IMG/VR virus record: IMGVR_UViG_3300035698_005795
Coordinates: 1 to 22,663 of that record
Reading direction: 5' to 3' (one strand)
Source of the DNA: a virus
DNA: 22,663 nt
In this document: positions 15,435 to 22,555 of the stretch, in pieces
Position numbering within the stretch: position 1 is the first letter of the stretch
Layout of the letters: every line of letters starts with the position of its first letter
Program-made: the position numbers and the translations under genes
Notes under the pieces: model-generated
What the model was told of the DNA's origin: nothing
Databases searched by the model: none
The model's input: the letters and a program-made list of their open reading frames with translations, nothing else

Positions 15435-16097
15435 CTAAGGTATTTTAGTGTATTGAGCAATTTCAGAAGCGCCAAGGTCGGTTCGTGCAGCAGAATCAAC
15501 ACAAGAAAGCATTCCAGTATAAAGAAGTGCATGGCTAAGAACTAAAGCACCACCACCACCTTTTGCATTTACACCTTCACCAGTATCCGTAGTTTTCATA
15601 AGAATACCGATGGCAGTATTAGCACCAGAGATAGCTACAAAAGCAAAATTTGCCGTTGCATAATCAGAGGAGCAAGCATTGGTTACAACAATAACAGCTC
15701 TATTACTATAAGTAGTGCGATCAATAGAAACAATGGCTCCCAGATCAGCTATGACCGTATTATCATCAAGTACATCCAATGTATCCCCTACCTTAAACTT
15801 GTAGGAGTCTGCAATAGTCGTGTAAATTGAAGTGGTACCCAAACCATCATTTACCAAATAAGCTCTACCAGGGGCATATTCTGCACCAGTCTTGGCAGCA
15901 GGATTATAAGGAAAATATTTCTGATAGTTACCACCAGCTGTATCAGCAACTGCAAGAGCAGTCCCCGCTTTAAGAACGCCATAACCGGCTATCAAAGTGA
16001 TAGGTATGGTTAAGGCGTTATCTTCGTCAGAGTAAAAAATTGACTTGTAATCACTCTGGACTCCGTTTATAACATATGGAGTGTCTCCGTTTCCCAT
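15435..16097 (-). CDS. Head decoration protein, lambda D-like, with an inserted segment
   Basis: 220-residue protein directly upstream of the capsid gene, as in lambda D-E. Residues 30-50 (IPITLIAGYGVLKAGTALAV) and 160-200 (TAIGILMKTTDTGEGVNAKG, ALVLSHALLYTGML) match the two halves of the D-like decoration fold, in which trimers cement the capsid. They are separated by about 70 residues (86-157; IADSYKFKVGDTLDVL, AIVSIDRTTYSNRAVIVVTN), making it about twice lambda D (110). The insert has the same strand pattern as the one in the capsid protein. The ATG at 16097 follows AAGGAGG at 7 nt. Confidence 0.85.
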   Translation of the reverse strand: MGNGDTPYVINGVQSDYKSIFYSDEDNALTIPITLIAGYGVLKAGTALAVADTAGGNYQKYFPYNPAAKTGAEYAPGRAYLVNDGLGTTSIYTTIADSYKFKVGDTLDVLDDNTVIADLGAIVSIDRTTYSNRAVIVVTNACSSDYATANFAFVAISGANTAIGILMKTTDTGEGVNAKGGGGALVLSHALLYTGMLSCVDSAARTDLGASEIAQYTKIP

Positions 16098-16112
16098 TAC
16101 TTTACCTCCTTC

Positions 16113-16715
16113 CTATTTTTCTTTAGTGGCTAAATCACCGCCAGCCAGTTTAAACATCTCATCTACGGCTGCATCATCATCTGCATCCAACTTTTTTTCG
16201 TCCGCTGCGTCAGAATTGGATGATGTATGTGTACCGTATCCCTTAACCTCTGTAAGACCTTCTTTTTCCCATCCCTGAATTTCGGTATCAATATGGGCCT
16301 CAAAAGCTACCGTATCAAGTTTACCGTCCTTAATAAATTTCTCAGGACTGATATAACCTCCAACTTTACTTTTAAGTCTTTCTGGAATGGAACTTGCTGA
16401 AAGCTTTGTTTCCTTAATCTTGTCAGCTTTCGTTTGCAAGTTCTTTTCTTCTGCCTTGTCTTTAAACTTACGGAGATTCTGATTCTCTGTGTCCATTGAA
16501 TCCAAGCGAGTATTGAGTTCTACAAACTTGGTCTCCATGGCAGACAGATTTTCTTTTTCCCCTTTTTTGTCACCAACTTTGGCTTTCAAATCTGCCTTCA
16601 GTTTGACGACCTCCTCGGCCAATTTTCCCAACTCTGTCTTGGAATCTTTCTGTACTTCGTCTGAAAGTTGTTTCACAAGATCAGGATGTTTTTTCTTCAT
16701 GTCTTTTAAATCCAC
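16113..16715 (-). CDS. Nested scaffold protein from an internal GTG (Nu3-like)
   Basis: Within the protease-scaffold gene, in the same frame, AAAGGAGG at 16731-16724 stands 8 nt before a GTG at 16715 (codon 196, VDLKDMKKKHPDL). The product would be 200 residues, comprising the coiled-coil scaffold alone. The position coincides with the boundary between the protease and coiled-coil regions. Lambda makes Nu3 from inside C in the same way. The Shine-Dalgarno also simply encodes Gly-Lys-Glu-Glu, so chance is possible. Confidence 0.6.
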   Translation of the reverse strand: MDLKDMKKKHPDLVKQLSDEVQKDSKTELGKLAEEVVKLKADLKAKVGDKKGEKENLSAMETKFVELNTRLDSMDTENQNLRKFKDKAEEKNLQTKADKIKETKLSASSIPERLKSKVGGYISPEKFIKDGKLDTVAFEAHIDTEIQGWEKEGLTEVKGYGTHTSSNSDAADEKKLDADDDAAVDEMFKLAGGDLATKEK

Positions 16716-17300
16716 AATCTCTTCCTCCTTTCCGTTAAAGTGTTCTTCCATCGTCAACTCAATCTCTCCATCCTCTGCAAAGGCTTGGGAAGATGTGCCG
16801 CTGTCTTTACCAAAAACGCACACTGAACATTCTTTGAATATCCATTTTCTCCATATTGTAGCAGGACCAGATAATGTAATACCATTAGCCTCGCCCGTTT
16901 CTCCTCGTCTAATACGCTCTATCTTTGTAGGAACACCATAAACAGAAGCTTCAAAAGGAAAACCTTGTTTAGAAAGCTTTTGGAACTCTTTGGATTCATC
17001 GGTGTCAACTGCTTGCCCATCATCAATGACTAATTTACCATCAACCAATTTCGGTTTTCCCGAAAACCCGATCTTGTCACTGGTCCAATGACTTTGCAAA
17101 ATAGGATATTTCTTATTCTTGGCTGACATACCACTAAGATCAATCAAAAGATTGTCCCAATAGTAATGGGGAATAATCTGACCAGACAAAGCAGTCAATT
17201 TTATTGTCCCATCTTCACTGGTAGAAACAGAACCAGCTTCACCTTTAAACTGTAAAGCTTTTACAGGTATTTTATTTGTTTTTCGGTTTAAGTTCTTCAT
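16113..17300 (-). CDS. Prohead protease fused to scaffold
   Basis: 395 residues. The N-terminal 180 resemble serine prohead proteases: H71 in YPILQSHW and S119 in FPFEASVYG are the likely catalytic pair, and FKECSVCVFGKDSGT closes the domain in the usual 'E.S....G.d' style. Residues about 195-300 are Lys/Glu-rich coiled coil, typical of a scaffold core, and the C-terminus is acidic then basic (LDADDDAAVDEMFKLAGG). It would organise procapsid assembly and then digest the scaffold. The ATG at 17300 overlaps the portal gene by 29 nt, with AAGGA 7 nt upstream. The exact protease clan (S49-, S78- or U9-like) cannot be fixed by eye. Confidence 0.8.
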   Translation of the reverse strand: MKNLNRKTNKIPVKALQFKGEAGSVSTSEDGTIKLTALSGQIIPHYYWDNLLIDLSGMSAKNKKYPILQSHWTSDKIGFSGKPKLVDGKLVIDDGQAVDTDESKEFQKLSKQGFPFEASVYGVPTKIERIRRGETGEANGITLSGPATIWRKWIFKECSVCVFGKDSGTSSQAFAEDGEIELTMEEHFNGKEEEIVDLKDMKKKHPDLVKQLSDEVQKDSKTELGKLAEEVVKLKADLKAKVGDKKGEKENLSAMETKFVELNTRLDSMDTENQNLRKFKDKAEEKNLQTKADKIKETKLSASSIPERLKSKVGGYISPEKFIKDGKLDTVAFEAHIDTEIQGWEKEGLTEVKGYGTHTSSNSDAADEKKLDADDDAAVDEMFKLAGGDLATKEK

Positions 17301-18879
17301 TTACTTTTCCTTTTGGTCTAGGAGGTTCAATTTCTTTTTCCTGTGCGGATTCTGCGTCAACAGTAGCAATCAATTCTGGGTACTCATCCTCTTCCGTGGC
17401 GTTTCTCAATCTCAAAGCTCGATAGTTACCTATACCCATTCTACCTGCAATCTCTGACGGGGGAATACCCATAGTATCTGTAACACTACCATGTTTAACT
17501 CCAAGTAGTCCTCTTGCTACCGCTTCATAATCATTCATTTCAGAAGTCGGAAATACCAATTCAATACGCTTTTCAGGTGGAAGCTTAACCTTTTTAAAAA
17601 TAGGATTTTTATTTTTAAACCCAATAGCTTTCTTCTTTTCAAATAAACTCGGAAAAGAAGTAACCGCAGACCTAAGAAAAAATATAGGTTTCCAAAAATC
17701 CATAATCGCAAATCTCTGAAAATAAGCTTGTTCATTAGAAGTTCTATCAGAAAAAGGTTGACGGGACGCCTTTACGGAAGCAAAAGTACCGGAAGACTGG
17801 CCTGTGGCAACGTCCTCGGGTTCGTCAATACCTGCTGTTACCATATGCAAAAGGTCTGTATCTGTGTCTGTAATCTTTGGTAGATTCGGATTCAATACCT
17901 CAAGCTTCATACCTGGAGGCACTATAATAGAAGAACCTGGAGTTTTCTTTGCCATTGGTGCTGTCTTGCGTTTCTCCTCGTCAGAGAGAGAAAGCCAAGT
18001 TTTAAACTTTCTTGGGTCGTCTATCGTGAACACCCAGAGATAAGCAGATGCAGACCGCTTATGCTCGTACTCTATATCCTTCATCATCTCATATTGGTTT
18101 AACCATTTAAGTACAGTACGGAGATGTGAAGTGTTTCTCTTGGTCATGTACCCTCTATCCCAAACGATCATAAAGGATTCAAACCGACCAATACTTTTAA
18201 ACTTTGGGTTTATGCTTCTCGTAGGTGGTACACCCTGTCTATACTGTGGATCTTTTTCAACATAACTCCACAACTCAGGACTATATGCAATATAGATGCT
18301 TGGTATCTGTCTTATGACTTCATCTGTATCTTTATCTGTTATTTGGTAACAAAGGGGAATGTTCTTTGTTGGATGATAAATTATACCTGCCCCTTCATCA
18401 TCAGTACCGCTTACTTGTATCGGGTCAATAAAATCTATCTCTATAAAACCGTTTTCGTGAACGGTTAAATTTAAAAATAACTCACCTTCTATAAAAGCTC
18501 TTGCAACCCATTTATCCCAGTAATGGTAAAGACGATTTCTCCAATCATCCGTTTCTTCTGTTATTACTTGTTGGATTTCCCATACGTCAGAAAAGAAACC
18601 AAAATTCTTACCTGCTATTCTACCGGTGATACCGCGGATTGAAGGACCAATAAGTGGGGAGTCTTGAAATTTATTCCAACATTCAGTTTGTAATCTTTGC
18701 CGAGTGTAACCGGCAATAGAGTCATTTTTATCTTTAAGAACTTGACGGGAGCCAAGCGTACCCTGTCTCCCTTCCATATTCCCACCTTGTTGCCAAGGAT
18801 AGGCAAACAACAATTCGGATAGTTCATCCTCGCTGAGGTTTTGTAACTCTTGTTCCGATATTTGTTTGTTTACATCCAT
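17272..18879 (-). CDS. Portal protein
   Basis: 535-residue portal subunit; twelve form the ring through which DNA enters the head. Features that fit: WVARAFIEGELFLNLTVHEN and EIDFIDPIQV (the wing strands), the long helix FMIVWDRGYMTKRNTSHLRT with LKWLNQYEMM, and ATGQSSGTFASVKASRQPF near residue 380, a common portal signature region. The C-terminus is charged. The ATG at 18879 is chosen because TAGGAAA lies directly upstream; the in-frame GTG at 18933 overlaps the terminase gene and has no ribosome site. It lies between large terminase and protease genes as in most phages. Confidence 0.9.
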   Translation of the reverse strand: MDVNKQISEQELQNLSEDELSELLFAYPWQQGGNMEGRQGTLGSRQVLKDKNDSIAGYTRQRLQTECWNKFQDSPLIGPSIRGITGRIAGKNFGFFSDVWEIQQVITEETDDWRNRLYHYWDKWVARAFIEGELFLNLTVHENGFIEIDFIDPIQVSGTDDEGAGIIYHPTKNIPLCYQITDKDTDEVIRQIPSIYIAYSPELWSYVEKDPQYRQGVPPTRSINPKFKSIGRFESFMIVWDRGYMTKRNTSHLRTVLKWLNQYEMMKDIEYEHKRSASAYLWVFTIDDPRKFKTWLSLSDEEKRKTAPMAKKTPGSSIIVPPGMKLEVLNPNLPKITDTDTDLLHMVTAGIDEPEDVATGQSSGTFASVKASRQPFSDRTSNEQAYFQRFAIMDFWKPIFFLRSAVTSFPSLFEKKKAIGFKNKNPIFKKVKLPPEKRIELVFPTSEMNDYEAVARGLLGVKHGSVTDTMGIPPSEIAGRMGIGNYRALRLRNATEEDEYPELIATVDAESAQEKEIEPPRPKGKVNEELKPKNK

Positions 18880-18922
18880 TATATTTCCTACCAAAAAATT
18901 AATATTATTTTCAATAGCATGA

Positions 18923-20836
18923 TTAGAATCCACTTGTCAAGGTATTTATTTTATTAATGTCAAAAAAATCTCCCCAGTATTCTTCATTGCCTCGAACCTT
19001 AAAATCTTCTGGAGTAAGATTACGTCCACCGTATATAGCCCATGCCCCAGAAAAAATACTATCATCTTGTATGCCGTACTTTTCTTTTTTCTCTGGAGAA
19101 CCGAACCAACGTACATCAGAATCGTGGTCAAAGATACCAAGTTCTTCTCGGAACAAATCCTCACTCTTAGAACCTTGAACGCACATGGAGGGGGCTTTAA
19201 GTCTCCCTTCTGTCATTACTGTAAACACTTCTTTAAAGGCGTCCCTCTGTTTATCATAAGTCGGATGGATGGGTTCAAAAGCAATGTTATGATCTAAACA
19301 CCAGTCAATCATATCCCAAGTACCGTAACGCTCTGAACAAAGGGTATCAATCCCCTCATATTCATCATCAAGAGATTCTAACAGTTTTTTGAGTTCATTA
19401 ACGGAGTTTCTCGGTTCATTGATTAAAGCTAAAAGAATGTAAACATAATTAGGTGCAACGGTATCATTTTGCATATGGAGCTGTATGTTTCGTTTGCTGC
19501 CAGGTAATCCTTTGGCAAAGACTGTTAGTATTGATCTTGCGGAGCTTCTTATCGCCATAGGGTCAGCCATATCAAGACCAGCCATTATAGCAAAATTAGT
19601 ATCGAAAGCATTAGAAAGGTTTTTTAAATCTTGTTTGGTTGCTAATAGGGGGTTATTTAATGGCCCTTTCATTGTGTAAATGGAATCCATGGGAGTAAGG
19701 AGTTTTTGTTCTTCCGTTATCTGAACACTAATTTCCAAAGCTGCTGGATTTAATCCCTTCTTCAACATATCTGTTTGGCTGTTCTCAAGTTCCATGATCT
19801 TGTTTACTTTGGCTTTAATAGCATCATGATCCATTTTATGTGTACCGGTACCGAGAATGCCCATCTCCCTTATCATGTCCTCACCGAACACTTGAATATG
19901 GCCCGCAGACCATAAGTTTAAGAAGTACCGTTCAAACTCACCAAAAGGAAACTTCTCCTTGTAATCATCGAGTTGATTCTTTGTCATGTTCGGGTTCCAG
20001 TAATCGGTTAAGTTCCCTACTCTACTACACCGATAACTAAAGAAGGTTTTTTTCAGTTTACCTTTTAAATACCCTTGATACATCTTATAGAGTACATGCG
20101 TTTTTTCGGATACGGTACTGTCTATAACCCCCATAGCATTTGGTATATTTCTGATAGAACCATCAAGCTGAACAAAAAACCTGGGGTTCTTCATATCAAA
20201 CATCTCCGAGAATGTATAACCAGTGATGTTAGAAACAATACCAGAAAAAGAGGAGATAGACCTAATTATATTTATGATATTTCCTTTGTTATCTTTTAAT
20301 CTTATTTCTTTTTCTTGTATGTTACGAGCACCGATACTTTTAAACAAGGTTGGGCTGTTCAGTATTATATCCCTCATAATATCGTAATGAACGAACTTAA
20401 CCTGGTCTTTACTATTTGCACCGAGCATTATTTTTTGGTTTGTCCAACAGAAGAACTTCCATAGCTGTATCAAACAGGCTAATAATGATTTACCTTCACC
20501 ACGCATCCAGCAAAAGCATACCAGGTTATAACGGAATCTTCCATTCTCCATAAACAAAGCTTCTCGGATTACGGCTTTCTGTTCATTCCATATATACCAG
20601 TAACTCTTTCCGGTTTCTGGATGGAGTTCTTTGGATAGTTTACCTAGCATAGTCCATCTTGGCACTACTTCACCAACGGGATATATTGGCACACATACAT
20701 TCTCATCTGCCCATGCAATCATCCCTTCGGCTCCGTTCTGGTAACGGGCATTTTGATGGTGTTCTAACCTCTCCCATTTCTTTGTTGTTTTACCATCCTT
20801 TACTGGTTTACTATTTCTTATAGTTTTTACTGGCAT
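18923..20836 (-). CDS. terL: Terminase large subunit
   Basis: 637-residue DNA packaging motor: N-terminal ATPase and C-terminal RNase H-like nuclease. Walker A is MRGEGKS (111-117), after the strand NLVCFCW. The Walker B/catalytic glutamate is likely GYTFSEMFD (E211), with VIDSTVSEKTHVLY as the coupling segment near 238. The nuclease has AGLDMADPMA (D422), a middle SERYGTWDMIDWCLDH and a final GIQDDSIFSGAWA (D591/D592). Length is in the upper part of the family's range. The ATG at 20836 follows AGGAG at 7 nt. It is 10 bp downstream of the small-subunit candidate. Confidence 0.93.
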   Translation of the reverse strand: MPVKTIRNSKPVKDGKTTKKWERLEHHQNARYQNGAEGMIAWADENVCVPIYPVGEVVPRWTMLGKLSKELHPETGKSYWYIWNEQKAVIREALFMENGRFRYNLVCFCWMRGEGKSLLACLIQLWKFFCWTNQKIMLGANSKDQVKFVHYDIMRDIILNSPTLFKSIGARNIQEKEIRLKDNKGNIINIIRSISSFSGIVSNITGYTFSEMFDMKNPRFFVQLDGSIRNIPNAMGVIDSTVSEKTHVLYKMYQGYLKGKLKKTFFSYRCSRVGNLTDYWNPNMTKNQLDDYKEKFPFGEFERYFLNLWSAGHIQVFGEDMIREMGILGTGTHKMDHDAIKAKVNKIMELENSQTDMLKKGLNPAALEISVQITEEQKLLTPMDSIYTMKGPLNNPLLATKQDLKNLSNAFDTNFAIMAGLDMADPMAIRSSARSILTVFAKGLPGSKRNIQLHMQNDTVAPNYVYILLALINEPRNSVNELKKLLESLDDEYEGIDTLCSERYGTWDMIDWCLDHNIAFEPIHPTYDKQRDAFKEVFTVMTEGRLKAPSMCVQGSKSEDLFREELGIFDHDSDVRWFGSPEKKEKYGIQDDSIFSGAWAIYGGRNLTPEDFKVRGNEEYWGDFFDINKINTLTSGF

Positions 20837-20846
20837 TTTGTTTCTC

Positions 20847-21332
20847 CTAAGATTCGATTATGGTTGTTGGATCTATTTCCATACCTGTAACAAAGCGGAG
20901 TCCTAATCTCTTCCATTCTATCCCTATAACCTTTATCTGTTCCCTTATCTCCTTATAAATAGGTTCTACAGCTACTTTGCCTGCACCGGATAGATATGTA
21001 ACTGATGTTATACCTGCCTCAGCTATCTTGAACCGACATAACGTCCTATAAAGGGGTATAAGATGCGTTCCGATTTGAAATAGCTGTGGTTCAGTTAAAT
21101 CTTCCATGAAGTTATCGAAGATCATTAACCATAAGTTTTTCATGTATTGTTTTTCTACGGTGCATTTCCCTATTTTGGTATAGTCGCAGGCATTGAAGGC
21201 GGGACATTGATCTCCTCGGCATTCACTTACTAAATCCCAACCGATTAACCTTATTCCGTCAACCGTTCCCTTTGAAAGTTTTAAGTCCCCCATTCTATTT
21301 TGTAATGATTGTGGTAGCTTTCGGTCAGCCAT
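20847..21332 (-). CDS. Probable terminase small subunit with a four-cysteine cluster
   Basis: 161-residue protein directly upstream of the large terminase, where the DNA-recognition subunit is normally encoded. Its C-terminal part (KVAVEPIYKEIREQIKVIGI then EWKRLGLRF) resembles the last helices of P27-type small terminases ('..P....i...~~~~~~LGl'). Residues 38-57 hold C38-x4-C43-x5-C49-x7-C57, a spacing able to bind zinc or an iron-sulfur cluster, which is not typical of classic small terminases. ATG at 21332 with AAAGGAG upstream. First gene of the leftward operon. Confidence is moderate because the function is inferred mainly from position. Confidence 0.65.
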   Translation of the reverse strand: MADRKLPQSLQNRMGDLKLSKGTVDGIRLIGWDLVSECRGDQCPAFNACDYTKIGKCTVEKQYMKNLWLMIFDNFMEDLTEPQLFQIGTHLIPLYRTLCRFKIAEAGITSVTYLSGAGKVAVEPIYKEIREQIKVIGIEWKRLGLRFVTGMEIDPTTIIES

Positions 21333-21365
21333 AATTTTCTCCTTTATTTAGGTTGTATTTTGTAT

Positions 21366-21394
21366 TTTGTATATTATTGGGAACAGGAAGTCAA
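21366..21394 (-). promoter_or_regulatory. Possible promoter for the leftward structural operon
   Basis: TTGACT (21394-21389) is followed by TATACA (15-nt spacer, 21373-21368) or TACAAA (17-nt spacer, 21371-21366). The downstream leader would be about 30 nt before the AAAGGAG and ATG of the first gene. Weak -10 element; phage-encoded factors may drive the operon. Confidence 0.35.
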
Positions 21395-21407
21395 GGTATT
21401 TAACTTT

Positions 21408-21424
21408 GGTATATGAATTATACC
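21408..21424. repeat. Short inverted repeat just upstream of the possible leftward promoter
   Basis: GGTATA and TATACC with a 5-nt centre, followed on the plus strand by seven T. It could be an operator for a dimeric regulator or a weak rightward terminator. Confidence 0.45.
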
Positions 21425-21483
21425 TTTTTTTAATGGTGCTTTTCTCATAGAATATACCAATCTTTAACCTTGGAGTTTTACCA

Positions 21484-21495
21484 GTACCTTGGTAC
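21484..21495. repeat. 12-bp palindrome GTACCTTGGTAC
   Basis: Perfect 5-bp arms around TT, 14 bp before the tandem repeat array. Candidate protein-binding site. Confidence 0.5.
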
Positions 21496-21509
21496 AGTTA
21501 TCAGGGAGT

Positions 21510-21579
21510 TGGTAATGATTAACTGGTAATGGTTAACTGGTAATGATTAACTGGTAATGGTTAACTGGTAATGGTTAAA
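21510..21579. repeat. Five tandem 14-bp repeats (iteron-like)
   Basis: Unit TGGTAATGRTTAAC, starts at 21510, 21524, 21538, 21552 and 21566. The variable base reads A, G, A, G, G; the last unit ends in A instead of C. Otherwise identical. 178 bp upstream of the small terminase start. Iteron-like arrays occur in replication origins and in terminase-binding sites such as cosB. Confidence 0.92.
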
Positions 21580-21689
21580 AACAAGGAGTTATGGAGATAT
21601 ATTATAAGGGTTCATTCAATGACCATTGGGAGGCCTTTTTTTGGTAAAACCTCAGGAAATATATTATGGTCGGTACCCCGTAGAGCTAT

Positions 21690-22449
21690 GTACTGTATAC
21701 TACAAGATAGATGGAGGGGGCATGTACTGTGTATTACACACCATACACCAAGGGGCAGATGTACTGTGTAGTAGTTAGTCAATATATACTGGTATGTAGT
21801 ACACAGTACAAACGTCTGATAAAATACATTATGTAAACTTGTACTATGTACTACACATCACACACTCTCGATTCTTGACTGCGTGTACTATGTAGTAGTT
21901 AGTCAACATATACTGGTGTGTAGTACACAGTACACAGTCAGCGAGTAACATAGACTGTGTAGTACACAGTGCACCGTGAATTGTGCGCTCTATATGTACT
22001 AAGTCATATATACAACACACGTCAAGTGCCAAAATTGAACCGACCATGTACTACACACTACACACTCTCTCTCTACTATGTTTACTATTTACTACATAAT
22101 AAAACCACAGTCATATGTTTAGTACACGATACATACTCACTGCTGCTGTGTCCCCTTTACTACATAGTTCACTATCATCTCTCTATGCTCTATTGCTGCT
22201 TTTTATTTTCTATTCATACAAAGAATTAATCGTAAATAGTTTTTGTATTTATAGTGCTTCTTGTTGCTTCTGTAGCTCTATTTTTCTTGTTGTTTGCTCA
22301 AAGTATTCATCTTCTTGTTTTTGAGTAAATTATTTTATGAAAAGCGTACACTGTCTTATGCTTTGTATCTGTAATAAATTCAATTGATTATTGACTTATT
22401 CGTTAAATAAAACGTCTTTTATCTATTGTATTAAGTAGTACACAGAGTA
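21690..22449. repeat. Dispersed 14-bp motif GTACTGTGTASTAC in both orientations
   Basis: Forward copies near 21690, 21724, 21761, 21841 and 21885; reverse-complement copies near 21796, 21920, 21959 and 22435; diverged copies near 22048 and 22119. Most differ from the consensus by zero to three bases. Adjacent opposite copies form inverted repeats. Consistent with an array of sites for one DNA-binding protein. Confidence 0.8.
21761..21934. repeat. Two 50-bp direct repeats
   Basis: 21761-21810 and 21885-21934 agree at 47 of 50 positions and lie 124 bp apart. Each starts with a forward copy of the 14-bp motif and ends with a reverse copy, so each is itself an imperfect inverted repeat with a 21-nt AT-rich centre (GTTAGTCAAYATATACTGG region). 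Confidence 0.9.
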
Positions 22450-22487
22450 ACTTAATATGTAGTTATATCAACATACTATAATAGTGC

Positions 22488-22516
22488 TTGACACTGCTTT
22501 ACTTTGATAGTAGAAT
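22488..22516 (+). promoter_or_regulatory. Strong sigma-70-type promoter reading rightward
   Basis: TTGACA (22488-22493), 17-nt spacer, TAGAAT (22511-22516). It points away from the structural genes, toward the right edge, so the repeat region lies between divergent transcription units. A second TTGACA begins at 22638, but its -10 position falls outside the window. Confidence 0.75.
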
Positions 22517-22555
22517 ATAGTTTCAATTAGTTTTTGAGTAATTTATTAACAGTTT

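Larger units (their letters stand above)
21333..22487. other. Non-coding repeat-rich region upstream of the structural operon
   Basis: About 1.15 kb without a convincing gene. Short open frames here have no protein-like composition and are made of repeat sequence. It contains five 14-bp tandem repeats, several inverted repeats and a dispersed 14-bp motif (described separately). Position next to the small terminase gene suggests a packaging site, an origin or the main control region; nothing seen decides between them. Confidence 0.75.

Noticed and set aside
21408-21431. Rho-independent terminator on the plus strand
   Set aside because: There is a T-run, but the stem is only 6 bp and AT-rich; not convincing without more evidence.
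21571-21771. Plus-strand open frame of 66 codons starting inside the tandem repeats
   Set aside because: Its start lies in the last repeat unit, composition is not protein-like, and most of it is made of the dispersed repeat sequence.
21690-22140. CRISPR array
   Set aside because: The repeated motif occurs in both orientations with irregular spacing, and there are no unique spacers of constant length or cas genes.
21844-22229. Open frames on both strands across the motif array
   Set aside because: Cys/Thr/Tyr-rich translations come directly from the repeated motif; no ribosome site at a suitable distance.
22249-22329. Minus-strand frame of 27 codons rich in Gln, Glu and Lys (FTQKQEDEYFEQTTRKIELQ)
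   Set aside because: It looks like coding sequence but is bounded by stops and has no start codon; perhaps a gene remnant, too short to support.
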